Part shown: positions 26,092-35,614 of the stretch, one piece after another
How positions within the stretch are numbered: position 1 is the first letter of the stretch
How the letters are laid out: every line of letters starts with the position of its first letter
NCBI GenBank assembly: GCA_030424715.1
Contig: JAUHWH010000003.1
Span: 132,148 to 196,147, forward strand
Length of the DNA stretch: 64,000 nucleotides
Source of the DNA: Bdellovibrionia bacterium
GTDB lineage: Bacteria > Bdellovibrionota > Bdellovibrionia > Bdellovibrionales > JAGQZY01
Reading direction: 5' to 3'
Notes under the pieces: generated by a model
Told to the model about the DNA's origin: nothing
The model's database searches: none
What the model saw: the letters and a program-made list of their open reading frames with translations, nothing else
Position numbers and translations under genes: made by a program

Positions 26092-29000
26092 TGAAAAATC
26101 TAATCCGAATCATCGCTGGCCTCCTTTTTGTTTCGGCCTGCACACCTAAAACTATGGAGAACAACACCCATAGCGAAGCTCCCGTTTATGGACAAACACC
26201 TGAGGTGAGTTTTCTCGCGGTCCCCGGGATCGATGCCGCTAAGGCAATGTACGAGGAGAATCGACGTCTTGTAGATACCGAAACCGAAAGTAGTACTCTC
26301 AAAGCAATAGCGAATTTAGAGGTGTATGTTCTCAACAGAGAGAACTTGAAGAATCCGGAACTTAATTTTCAAGGGCAGCTTCACCCCACGTACAGAAGTC
26401 TGATCAATCTTCATGGCTACGCTTTATCTGTGGCGATTAGCAAGGGCTATACCCAGGAAACTCTGTCTGGCCACCTTAAGGCCTACAAAGACACTATTTT
26501 CACAAATTGTAAGATTGAAAATGCCGACTGTCCTCTGGCCGCTCCTTTTAAGGGTCCTTACGGCGCCCAAATTTTGAGCCACATCATGAAACAAGAGGTT
26601 GGACGTGTATCGACAATTGCTCAGAATAAAAAGCTGGATATGCAGACTCTAAAAAATATTATTTTTGGCCTGTATGTGTTGAAAAACTTCAATGAAAGTC
26701 ATTCTACGAAAGCTTCTGAGCTGTTTCTAAGCTTTTCTTCGATTTTCTTTAATAACACCAAAACCGATAACATTACCGACCCATTGCTTCTGAAGTATCT
26801 GACCGACTTGCAAAATGTTATGCTAACCCAAATAGAGGCAGACCCTAATGGTTCATCTTGTGCTATTTTCTCGGAAATCAGTCGTGAGAAGATCACTGAA
26901 ATATCCACGACCCTAAACAGTCGGTTTGTAACACAGCTGACCAACCACTATTACCGCTGCCATTCGCCGGAACAAGTTTTTGAACGTCTGCAAGAAGATG
27001 AAAAACAACGTAAAGAGACAGCCGAAAAAGAAATTGAAGAGAAGGGCGACTGGACGGAGTTTCGTAAAGACATTCACAGTCGCGCCTATGTACTTAAAAA
27101 GAATCACAGTAAAGTATTGAGCAACTTTGGTGTTCAAGGCGAAATTTCTTTGCCTGTTCTCTATCTGATGGACCAACTTTATTATGGTAATCTCGATGCC
27201 TCTGAAATTGACACTGTTCTTGAGCGTTTTTCAGAGGAGATGCTTGCTCAGTTCGTCGAGCAGGCCGAGCAATACATTCAAATGAACTTTCTGTATACCA
27301 TGCAATACACTTTTCAGCTCTTCAACAAGGCTCTCAAAGAGAGTTTTGAAACCAACGGAGCGATTAACAAGGAATTTGTCCAACTTGTCTACGACAAGCT
27401 TTGGGATCAATCGGGCAACACCTGGAACAAGCATAAAGAGCATATGAGTCAGTTCAGCCTGGGTCTTGCGGAAGTCTATTTCAAGCTCAGCGATGAGAAC
27501 AAAGATCGTCTAGCAGAGACCTACAATGATCTTAAAGACGTAAAGTTGAACACCAGTTCACTGACCAACCTAATTAACCTCACTGTTACGTATCCCATTG
27601 TTTTGGCAACGACTTATTTTGCCGGTGAAAATGGCGGAGGCGTGATGAGTATTCGTGTCACTTGGGGTCGGGGCACCGACACCACTCTCGACATCGCGAC
27701 CGTTCGCCCTTTGAAGGACTTCTTTATAAGCCCTCAATACAACATCTTACAGCTTCTTGATTTTGGAAATCTTGGTTATCAACCTCGTGAGTTTGAAAGA
27801 AACATTGGTCTAGCTGCAGCGATCAAGACTGGATTTTTTGACACCGTAAACCTGGACCTCGGCAAGGAAAATCAAGGGCTACGCCACAATCTGGCTCTAT
27901 TTTTCAAACGCTATGTTGAGGACAATGACGAGCGAACAGAAGCGGCACAAGAACAAATTGAAAAGCTTCGTAAAATCAAAGACGAAAACTGGCGTAAAGT
28001 GCAAAGATTCTGCTCTCAACCCATTTCAGGATTCCGTCGATTGGATTTGGCATCAGTGAAGAGTGACTTCTACCTTGACGCAAAAGAGGCCACCTCATCA
28101 AGTGGAAAAAAAGATCTCTCTTATGTGTCTAGTGTTTTAGATTTTCGCACTTCGGTGGACCTCTTAGATAGTGAGATTAATAAAATTAAGCGTCTTTACC
28201 AAGTCTTGCTAGGTGCATTGGAAGATGCCGGAGAGCGAACGTCTGATATTAAAATGCGATTTCAAGAAGAGGTGATTCCACAATTCTCCGCCCAGCAGCG
28301 AATTTTGAGTCAGATGAACGATTTGTTGAAGGATCTCAAGCAGGACAATGAAAACTGTCTTCTCACTTTGACGAAAATGCAGATGTTTCAACAGAATATA
28401 ATGCAAAAACAAAGCGTCGACTATCTTGCGAAAGTTCACGCTGCGATGACTTTACTGTCGCCGACTCGTCTCAATCCCGTAGTGGATCAAATCGATACCT
28501 CGCGCGAGGCCAATGAGATTGCTTCTCAGTTGATATCTAACCTGAGGCAAGAACAGTCGAAGACTTCTGACCCCTATGAGAAAGATCTCATCGCGAGTCT
28601 GACGCAGTCATCAGTATTAAAAGACGTGATGTCACAGCTAGGACACGGACCCAAGAAAGCCCTTGAGAAGGCTTTAAACCTTATGCTCCTTCCCCATAAC
28701 TACGATGGTGATGATGACATGGGCTATCAATACAGAATATCTGGCATGACCACGAGAGCACGGTCTCTGGATGATTCGAACAGCTTTTTGAATCCTCGAG
28801 GTGGCTTTAATGAGGACACCTTTATCATGAGTCGTCATGACCAAGAGATGCGAGCCAGGGAAGAAATCCTGCACCTGCAAGCGCGAGCTTCAGAATTGGA
28901 GACGTACTTTGCCGGTATGCCGAGTATTCAAAAGGAGATTGAAAAGCAGCGAAAACAAAAGAACCTTGGCACCTCTGAAGACTTTTGGGTTGAATTGAAC

Positions 29001-30227
29001 CCCAATCTTCGGATTCAAATAGAGACCTTTTCGATTTATAAAGATCGCTACAAGTCCACGGAGGCTCGAAGCGAGATGCACTATCAAGCCGATCGCGATG
29101 CCTTTATTATTGATGGGCTAGAAAAGATGCTTGGTCGCAATCATAGTCGCTTGTTCTATTGGGCCAATTTGTCTTGGAGCGGCAACCCCTATGACCAAAT
29201 GATAAAAGAAGACCTAGCAAACTACAAAAAAGGTCCCATCTACATACCCACTCAACTGTCAAAGCAGGGCGGAAACCTCAGCTGTATGCTTGATGCTTCT
29301 TTTGAAGAATTAGATGATAGGCAAAACTGTCAGCGCTTTGCTATCGATGCCAAGAAGGTTGTAGACAACTTTGTTGAACAGGCACAGTTTTATCACTTAA
29401 CTGAAGGTGAGATCTCTCCGATTCTTCGCTACGACGAAGAGGGTGACTTGACCCCTTTAAGTGCTTTGGCCAATCGAACTCTTTTGAATTCGGTTAATAT
29501 TGAATATTATGACCCTTCGGCAATTCTAAGTGGTTTTGACTATTATCAATACAAAGATGAGATCAATAAATGGACTTGGTTCGATCACTTTCTAGCGCGA
29601 AAGTTCACGGTTTTTGTTGGCTTGGATGGAGAAAAACAGGTCGTCAATGTTCCTATGTTACCAGGAACTTATATGTATCAAATGTTTTATGAACAGTCGG
29701 TAAACGGTCGTTTTAATGATCATTTTCTCCAGCTCGGAAAAAAGACGGAAGATGTTTTTCGAAACTTCTACCGCAGTGAAATTCAGAAATCCATCAGACT
29801 CACGGAGGATATCATTGAGCAAATTGTGAAACGCGAATACACAACCAAAGAAACTGATTACCCTCAGATCTCTTTACAGCGAAAAGACATCGCTGACACG
29901 GGGAGTGACAACCTCAGAGAGTGGGTCAGTCTAGAGATTAAATCACGTAACAACGGAAGTCTCATTCTATTGGGTGACAAAAACTACGAGGTCGATCAGT
30001 TCACCACCCAACAGAAAACGGTCTTCAAGGACTACAACTGCACGCTTCTCCCTAAAAAGGGTGACTCGGACCACTCTGCTGAGCTTTCGGCTTGGATTGA
30101 AAAATCCACAAGTTGTCCGCTGAAAGTTCGCCGTTGGTTACAATTTAAGGAATGCGAGAAAGCCACTGCGAGAGCCAAAAAATTTGACTCCTACAGCGCG
30201 CAATGCGCCGCTGGGTTAGGGGAGTAA
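26091..30227 (+). CDS. Giant lipoprotein of unknown function (paralogue A)
   Basis: 1378 residues with lipobox VSAC ending at C17, followed by a NNTHSEAP motif that recurs almost unchanged in the next gene. The mature chain is mostly charged helix, with coiled-coil-like stretches near 300-330 and 620-760, and a beta-rich section near 490-600. There are few cysteines. No enzyme motif is seen. Several blocks correspond in order to the next protein: a helix ending in a YPI/YPA element, an acidic FKRYVEDN-type helix, and a FNDHF motif. This suggests duplication. The start overlaps the protease gene (TAATG). Function unknown; a structural or client-binding role near the protease is inferred. Confidence 0.8.
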   Translation: MKNLIRIIAGLLFVSACTPKTMENNTHSEAPVYGQTPEVSFLAVPGIDAAKAMYEENRRLVDTETESSTLKAIANLEVYVLNRENLKNPELNFQGQLHPTYRSLINLHGYALSVAISKGYTQETLSGHLKAYKDTIFTNCKIENADCPLAAPFKGPYGAQILSHIMKQEVGRVSTIAQNKKLDMQTLKNIIFGLYVLKNFNESHSTKASELFLSFSSIFFNNTKTDNITDPLLLKYLTDLQNVMLTQIEADPNGSSCAIFSEISREKITEISTTLNSRFVTQLTNHYYRCHSPEQVFERLQEDEKQRKETAEKEIEEKGDWTEFRKDIHSRAYVLKKNHSKVLSNFGVQGEISLPVLYLMDQLYYGNLDASEIDTVLERFSEEMLAQFVEQAEQYIQMNFLYTMQYTFQLFNKALKESFETNGAINKEFVQLVYDKLWDQSGNTWNKHKEHMSQFSLGLAEVYFKLSDENKDRLAETYNDLKDVKLNTSSLTNLINLTVTYPIVLATTYFAGENGGGVMSIRVTWGRGTDTTLDIATVRPLKDFFISPQYNILQLLDFGNLGYQPREFERNIGLAAAIKTGFFDTVNLDLGKENQGLRHNLALFFKRYVEDNDERTEAAQEQIEKLRKIKDENWRKVQRFCSQPISGFRRLDLASVKSDFYLDAKEATSSSGKKDLSYVSSVLDFRTSVDLLDSEINKIKRLYQVLLGALEDAGERTSDIKMRFQEEVIPQFSAQQRILSQMNDLLKDLKQDNENCLLTLTKMQMFQQNIMQKQSVDYLAKVHAAMTLLSPTRLNPVVDQIDTSREANEIASQLISNLRQEQSKTSDPYEKDLIASLTQSSVLKDVMSQLGHGPKKALEKALNLMLLPHNYDGDDDMGYQYRISGMTTRARSLDDSNSFLNPRGGFNEDTFIMSRHDQEMRAREEILHLQARASELETYFAGMPSIQKEIEKQRKQKNLGTSEDFWVELNPNLRIQIETFSIYKDRYKSTEARSEMHYQADRDAFIIDGLEKMLGRNHSRLFYWANLSWSGNPYDQMIKEDLANYKKGPIYIPTQLSKQGGNLSCMLDASFEELDDRQNCQRFAIDAKKVVDNFVEQAQFYHLTEGEISPILRYDEEGDLTPLSALANRTLLNSVNIEYYDPSAILSGFDYYQYKDEINKWTWFDHFLARKFTVFVGLDGEKQVVNVPMLPGTYMYQMFYEQSVNGRFNDHFLQLGKKTEDVFRNFYRSEIQKSIRLTEDIIEQIVKREYTTKETDYPQISLQRKDIADTGSDNLREWVSLEIKSRNNGSLILLGDKNYEVDQFTTQQKTVFKDYNCTLLPKKGDSDHSAELSAWIEKSTSCPLKVRRWLQFKECEKATARAKKFDSYSAQCAAGLGE

Positions 30228-30231
30228 GAGA

Positions 30232-33200
30232 ATGAGTCAAACCTCCTCCCTAGCAGTCATCTGTTTAACCTTAGGACTGTGTTTCACTGCAGCTTGCACA
30301 GAAACACAGACTAAGAACAACACGCACAGTCCAGCTCCTTCACAAACTCGCCCCGTACCGGAAGAAGAAAGGTCTTCATTGGCTGTCGCGGCGCTGGCTT
30401 TGGAAAATCAAACAGATTCCGTGGTCGATCATCTCGAGGCGTTTTTCGAAGACTATTTGACCGAAGACTTCTTTAAATCCATGCCTCAAACTCGTGATCC
30501 CGAAGAGATTCAATCTCTCATTCGATTTCATTTGAAGTTTGTACAAGAATTTCGCGTGAAACCAGCAAGTCGGGGTCGGTTAGAGAAACTGAGCGCAAGA
30601 TACTACCAAAGGCTCCTCACGATTTGTAAAAATGATTTCAATGATTGTGATGCCATAACCGTTTACAATCGGACGATCTACGCTGGCGATGTATTCTTTG
30701 CCGCCGATCCATTGATTGAATCGGGTAGAGAAACCTACGTCCAATTTCGAAGTCTAGTGGGCCATCCAGAGAATAATATCCACATTCTGAACAGCCGCCT
30801 CCAAGAACTGAACCTTGCTCTCATTAACAAATCGCAAGTTTCCGTCGAAGACATCAACCAACTGACAAATCTAATGACCTATTTATCAGCTCGCACCAAA
30901 AATATTGATATTTCCACGGTCAAAACCCTGCGACAACTGGCTAAGATTAATCCAGATAAACCCTATATTAAAAAACGCTTTGAGCGAGTCTTGACCATTG
31001 CTTTGGCAGGGGCATCTAATACTGAGGTTTCCAGCATCGCTGAAAGCTACATTAAGACCATAATCAAAGATGAGGGGCTCGCTAAGACTCTCTCGATGCA
31101 AAAAAGACCGGGTCTGGTGCAATGGAAAGGATCCATCGAATCCTTTGATGCCCTGGAAGAATGGGCTCTAGTTTTTGTATTGCTGGGTTTAAAAGATGGT
31201 AAGTTCTCCGGCGATCTCCATGACTTTTACACCCGCAATCAACTCCGCGACGACGAAAAACGTCGCAAGCTTCTTCGTATCGCCCGTAGCTTTGTTTATA
31301 AGCAGCTTATCGATAACGTTTACCGGTCGCATGAAGTCGTCGGTGACCACTTTCAACAAGAGCTTGACCGACGCGGAAGCATTGAGGCTCTATTCTTTGA
31401 TTTCTTTGACGTCGCCGACCGAGAGCTGGCTTTGATTTGGACAAACTCCTATCGTTCCGAGGTCTTTGCCCTTGCCCAAGGACTCAGCCCGTTCTTCTCA
31501 GCCGAAGAGTTGAGTGAGTTCTCTCAGATCACCGCTCAGCTGGATAACAACATTAGAAATTTGGTCGTCTATCCAGCTCATTTTATTATCGGATACTACG
31601 CCACCAAACAGGGGAACTTTGATTTTACCATCCCACTACGTGGCGGCAAAACTTTACAGATGAATGATAAAGACTATTTTAATGATCATTTTGAAGGTCG
31701 GACACCGAACTTTTTTAATGCTGTACAGGCAACTCGATCCACAGCACAAGAGATTTTACTGTCGTTCTACCTATCTCTTGATGAATCGATATTGCAGTCT
31801 TATGGCTTAAATCTCTCCTTTGTCGAACGCTTTGTGAAGAACTACCTCGAGGATGATCGTCGCAAAATTATAGAAATGAACGAAGACCTGAAACAAAAAT
31901 TTGCCTCAAGCACTGATGCCAATCGCTTTTTACAGAGCTGCTCCCGGTTGTCAAAAAATGATTTCGCCTTTGACTACAACCTTTCTTTTAAGAAAGCCGA
32001 CAGTTACTATTTCTATGGCCAGACCAATCTTTTTGCAGGGTCTCAAAGCGTCCAAGGAACCAGTCGTGAGTTTGCTAATTTTGTGAACATTTTTAACTGG
32101 GATGACATTAACACGAATCTCTCTGAAGATATGGAATACCTTCGAGTCGATGTGGGCCCCAAGATAAATCGTCTAAGACTCATGAAAAAAGCCCTCACTG
32201 ACCAGGCTGCTACAACCAAGGCCGGACTCCTTGATTCGTTTATCTCTTCTTTTGAGAAGCTGTCAGAGGATTTTGCAGCCACTGCTGAAAATCGATTTAG
32301 AGACTCTGTCAAATGCATACAATTGCATAATGATATTGAAGCAAAAATGCGAAAAGTCTTTTTTATTAAAGAGATTGAAATGGCAAAAACCATCTACGCC
32401 GTGCTCCGAGTTCTTAATTCCAACGAAGGACCACTGCCCTCAGTGACCGAGCTAAGAAAAACAAATCCAGCCCTTTTCCGAAGCCCCCTCTTGAATAACC
32501 TCTCGGAAAATAGCGATATCATTACTGAACTGAACCAAGAGTTTGCAAGCATCGGAGAAGACCTCAAAAGGCAAGTGCGAGGCTACCAGCGAACGGTTAA
32601 CCCAACCATTGGGTTTTCTAAAGAAAAGTCATCAGGTCAGTACATCTTCCGTTCTAATCGTTTCGAGGAACGCTTTCGCCGAATTGCCTTTATGCAGGAT
32701 GAGTCAAAACAGGGCTCGCAATACCCAACAGCACGCATCACCGAGATGCCTGCCGACTACGAACAGTTGATTGAAACTTTCCAAAAATACAACGACTCTT
32801 ATAGCCTCCGCTTGACATCTGAGCGTCAAACAGAGAGTGATTTTGTCTTGAACTACCTCAATACCGTACAGTTCCCTAGCGCGGGTCGAGAAACAACCTA
32901 CGAGGTCGATCGTCGATTCGTTTGGAAAAATATTATTCTCAATTCGGCCACCATCAGTAAATTGAAAGCCTTTAACGCTGTCAAAAGGAACTACGATTAC
33001 GGGACCTATACTAAGAGCGTTGGCGCAGCACTTGATGAAACTTTTGACTTCCTACAAACACGGATCAACCAACTTTTGACGTCTATGAACATCGATAACG
33101 AGGAAGAAGCTATTTTAGATGCTCTTCGCAGTCAAAGCATGATGAGAGAAGACGGTCGCTACAATGGTAACGAATTGTTCCTCTATGATCGAGGCGGTGC

Positions 33201-33747
33201 AAATATTTATGAAATGGGCAAGTATGACTTATTCTTTCATGTCTTGGTAAGCTACCAGCTAGGAAAGAAATTTGTTTTGCGCGACCGATTGTTCCTGGAT
33301 GACCCGAACCCGGTCTTAAGTGCTTGGTTGCCGCGTGCCTCAACCTCAAATGGGGGAGACACCAATGGTGACAATCGAATCACTACCGACGAGATTGTTG
33401 TCCGAAGAGACATCAAGAACTTTTCTATTACTAACGCTCCAGTGGTGAAGCGCTTTTCGGAAAACCTGATGTTTGAAATTGAGTCTGAAGCCAAAGAAAT
33501 TATTCAACATGACTTGTTCCAAACTCTGATGGCCGACTACGCAGCTGCGGATGCTTTTATTCTTTGGACCAAAGACAATCGAGACTCCGAGGCGGAGAAG
33601 GTGCCTTATGATATGGATCTTATAAGGTTTCCTTCACCCTACCAGCCACATGCCCTTTTACCATCGGTGGTGACTAGGTACTATGAGTCTCGGTCAAACT
33701 TTGACGCCGAAACATTCAATGTATTTGCCGTCGAGTCAGAAGAATAA
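30232..33747 (+). CDS. Giant lipoprotein with an EF-hand-like loop (paralogue B)
   Basis: 1171 residues, lipobox TAAC ending at C22, then NNTHSPAP as in the preceding lipoprotein. Overall it is helical, charged and without enzyme motifs, and appears to be a shorter diverged copy of the preceding gene. Near the C-terminus, residues 1043-1054 read DTNGDNRITTDE, a close match to a calcium-binding EF-hand loop. It starts 4 nt after its neighbour and closes the four-gene operon. A GC-rich hairpin without a T run follows the stop. Function unknown; calcium could stabilise the assembly. Confidence 0.8.
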   Translation: MSQTSSLAVICLTLGLCFTAACTETQTKNNTHSPAPSQTRPVPEEERSSLAVAALALENQTDSVVDHLEAFFEDYLTEDFFKSMPQTRDPEEIQSLIRFHLKFVQEFRVKPASRGRLEKLSARYYQRLLTICKNDFNDCDAITVYNRTIYAGDVFFAADPLIESGRETYVQFRSLVGHPENNIHILNSRLQELNLALINKSQVSVEDINQLTNLMTYLSARTKNIDISTVKTLRQLAKINPDKPYIKKRFERVLTIALAGASNTEVSSIAESYIKTIIKDEGLAKTLSMQKRPGLVQWKGSIESFDALEEWALVFVLLGLKDGKFSGDLHDFYTRNQLRDDEKRRKLLRIARSFVYKQLIDNVYRSHEVVGDHFQQELDRRGSIEALFFDFFDVADRELALIWTNSYRSEVFALAQGLSPFFSAEELSEFSQITAQLDNNIRNLVVYPAHFIIGYYATKQGNFDFTIPLRGGKTLQMNDKDYFNDHFEGRTPNFFNAVQATRSTAQEILLSFYLSLDESILQSYGLNLSFVERFVKNYLEDDRRKIIEMNEDLKQKFASSTDANRFLQSCSRLSKNDFAFDYNLSFKKADSYYFYGQTNLFAGSQSVQGTSREFANFVNIFNWDDINTNLSEDMEYLRVDVGPKINRLRLMKKALTDQAATTKAGLLDSFISSFEKLSEDFAATAENRFRDSVKCIQLHNDIEAKMRKVFFIKEIEMAKTIYAVLRVLNSNEGPLPSVTELRKTNPALFRSPLLNNLSENSDIITELNQEFASIGEDLKRQVRGYQRTVNPTIGFSKEKSSGQYIFRSNRFEERFRRIAFMQDESKQGSQYPTARITEMPADYEQLIETFQKYNDSYSLRLTSERQTESDFVLNYLNTVQFPSAGRETTYEVDRRFVWKNIILNSATISKLKAFNAVKRNYDYGTYTKSVGAALDETFDFLQTRINQLLTSMNIDNEEEAILDALRSQSMMREDGRYNGNELFLYDRGGANIYEMGKYDLFFHVLVSYQLGKKFVLRDRLFLDDPNPVLSAWLPRASTSNGGDTNGDNRITTDEIVVRRDIKNFSITNAPVVKRFSENLMFEIESEAKEIIQHDLFQTLMADYAAADAFILWTKDNRDSEAEKVPYDMDLIRFPSPYQPHALLPSVVTRYYESRSNFDAETFNVFAVESEE

Positions 33748-33750
33748 GTA

Positions 33751-33774
33751 GTGGCGGGGCAAGGAAGCCCCACT
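33751..33774. terminator. GC-rich hairpin between convergent genes
   Basis: GGGGC (33756-33760) pairs with GCCCC (33767-33771) around AAGGAA, with further GTG/CAC pairing outside a bulge. It separates the end of the large operon from the convergent carbonic-anhydrase-like gene. There is no T run. Confidence 0.4.
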
Positions 33775-33777
33775 CGT

Positions 33778-34587
33778 CTAATAATTGGTGATCGGCCGAT
33801 CGTTGGTTGGCTGAATGGGTCGATTGTTACTCTTGAACAACCCACGAACCATAGCAATCTGCTCTTTGCTCAATTGTAATGGAGTATTAAACACAAACCA
33901 TTGCACACCTTCAAGACAAGGTGGGTGAGTGAGTGAGCCCTGATAGTGATAATAAGTCTGTCGTGGCGGGATCAATTGTAAAGGATTGAACTTAAAAGTG
34001 GGCGACGATTTGTAGCCATTGAGAACTTTGGCTTTATCCCATAAACGATCAAACCACGCACTCCCACGACCGGTAATCACAAATAGCGAAATCATAGCCT
34101 GCTTTAATCCATTGGTCGAACGGTGGTAAAATTGCAACTCCATTGGCAATCGATTGCCAGACAAGGAGTGCTCACTCGGTGTGCGCATTTCTATTTTTTC
34201 TAAAATATAGTCAGTCCCCTTAAAATTGACCTGACTCTGGGGAGTCATCTCAAGCCTGATGGTGTATCCCGTATTCATCAAGGTGGCATTGGTCTCACGG
34301 TAAGAGATATCCAACGGGTTGGGTGACGAAGGCTTGTGCCAAACCAAGTTGATTGGAGATTGCTGAGTTCCCGTGGCACACATGTCATACTGTGGGTTCA
34401 ACTTAGACCACCTTTCGGGGCCTCGCGGACTGTCGGCCTCATAGTCCCAGCTCCAGGAGTCTTTTTGCGGAGTCGGTGCTTGTTGCACTTCAACCGGCCT
34501 TTTCTCAACAGGTTGTTCCGGGGGTGTGGAGCTACAAGCCGTAAAAAGAAAAAGGGCCAAAGTGACAAACGCGACAGATGGATTCAT
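33778..34587 (-). CDS. Carbonic anhydrase-related lipoprotein lacking zinc ligands
   Basis: 269 residues: lipobox TAC at C18, a proline-rich linker, then an alpha-carbonic anhydrase fold. Conserved landmarks include QSPINL (76-81), SEH (138-140), GSLTHPPCLEGV (218-228) and the cysteine pair C70/C224. However, the positions of the three zinc histidines are E133, R135 and Q152, and the proton-shuttle histidine position is Y108. It should therefore not bind catalytic zinc and is best called a carbonic anhydrase-related protein, perhaps a binding or structural lipoprotein. AGGAGA precedes the start. It is convergent with the giant lipoprotein operon. Confidence 0.88.
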   Translation of the reverse strand: MNPSVAFVTLALFLFTACSSTPPEQPVEKRPVEVQQAPTPQKDSWSWDYEADSPRGPERWSKLNPQYDMCATGTQQSPINLVWHKPSSPNPLDISYRETNATLMNTGYTIRLEMTPQSQVNFKGTDYILEKIEMRTPSEHSLSGNRLPMELQFYHRSTNGLKQAMISLFVITGRGSAWFDRLWDKAKVLNGYKSSPTFKFNPLQLIPPRQTYYHYQGSLTHPPCLEGVQWFVFNTPLQLSKEQIAMVRGLFKSNNRPIQPTNDRPITNY

Positions 34588-34673
34588 GATGAGAGTCTCC
34601 TGTGTATAGACTTAAGATCTCATTATCACTTGTGAATTTCAAAAAAATTAAACTTTAGCTGGACCTATGTCGG

Positions 34674-35402
34674 TTATTCCGGCAGCTCGAGGTAACTGCG
34701 GAGGCGATAAACCAAGAAATAGAAGGGGAGGGTGTCTAGAAGTGCGGCAATCATTTTAAACAAATAGTTACTGCCTAACAGTAAAACAAAGGCCGACAGT
34801 GACATCTTGCCGGCGATGAGACTCAAACCAAAGGTTACCGATATCACCACCACCGAGTCGATCAATTGTGAACATAAGGTGCTGACGTTGTTACGTAACC
34901 AAAGGGCCTTGCCCTTGGTTTTCTTTTTTAAGTAGTGAAAGATCTGCACATCAAAAAACTGAGCTGCAATGTAGGCCAGCATCGAGGCCAATACCGACCC
35001 CGCCGCACAGGAGTATATGATCGAAAACAAATCGACACGACCGGTGACCTCTTCGCCTGTGGCTAAAAGAACAGGTTTCGCTAACACGAGGACCTGCCAA
35101 GGTGGTTGAGACCCGGGCTCCACTGACTCTAACCATTGGCCCATAAACAACACGCTGATCACAAAGATGTTTAGACCTAACCCGACCCAGACCACGAAAT
35201 TCGCACGAGAACGTCCATAGAGCTCACTAATAAGATCCGTGACCAGAAATGTCAGAGGGTAGGGCAAAACGCCCACAGCTAAAGCGAGGGGCCCCATTTG
35301 GACAAAGCGAGTCAGCCCCACCACATTCAACAGCGTCATTGAAGCAAAAAATAGGGCAGACAAAATAATGAAGACGCGCTCTCGCTTTTCCGTAAGGCTC
35401 AT
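34674..35402 (-). CDS. Queuosine precursor transporter family (YhhQ/VUT) protein
   Basis: 242-residue inner-membrane protein with about six hydrophobic helices, carrying family landmarks such as YPLTFLVTDLISELYGR near residue 47 and an FDVQIFHYLKKK segment near 150. YhhQ-type proteins take up queuosine precursors (preQ0/preQ1) for tRNA modification. The assignment to the family is strong, the ligand less so. The start codon at 35402 is preceded 12 nt away by a 7-bp inverted repeat that could control translation. Confidence 0.88.
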   Translation of the reverse strand: MSLTEKRERVFIILSALFFASMTLLNVVGLTRFVQMGPLALAVGVLPYPLTFLVTDLISELYGRSRANFVVWVGLGLNIFVISVLFMGQWLESVEPGSQPPWQVLVLAKPVLLATGEEVTGRVDLFSIIYSCAAGSVLASMLAYIAAQFFDVQIFHYLKKKTKGKALWLRNNVSTLCSQLIDSVVVISVTFGLSLIAGKMSLSAFVLLLGSNYLFKMIAALLDTLPFYFLVYRLRSYLELPE

Positions 35403-35413
35403 AGGCTCTAAAA

Positions 35414-35434
35414 TTTACCGAGAGGGGCGGTAAA
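35414..35434 (-). promoter_or_regulatory. Hairpin just upstream of the YhhQ-like gene
   Basis: TTTACCG and CGGTAAA form a perfect 7-bp inverted repeat around a 7-nt purine-rich centre, ending 12 nt before the start codon. Its position fits an operator or a leader hairpin near the ribosome site. It does not match a preQ1 riboswitch consensus. Confidence 0.4.
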
Positions 35435-35614
35435 ACTCAAGTTCATAACGTTCTGAAATGAGACATTTATGAAGATTTTTCCCTAAGAACAGGCTCCTGG
35501 GCTGGTTTTACCGGATCTCCTCAATGAACTCTAGACCCCTGTGCTTCATTTTGATAACTTATTATTTATCAGATGTGGACTCCATTTCTGCACGCGAACA
35601 ACCGAAAGAGAGAG

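Noticed and set aside
35403-35440. preQ1 riboswitch before the YhhQ-like gene
   Set aside because: The hairpin lacks the known preQ1 consensus loop and tail; only an inverted repeat remains.
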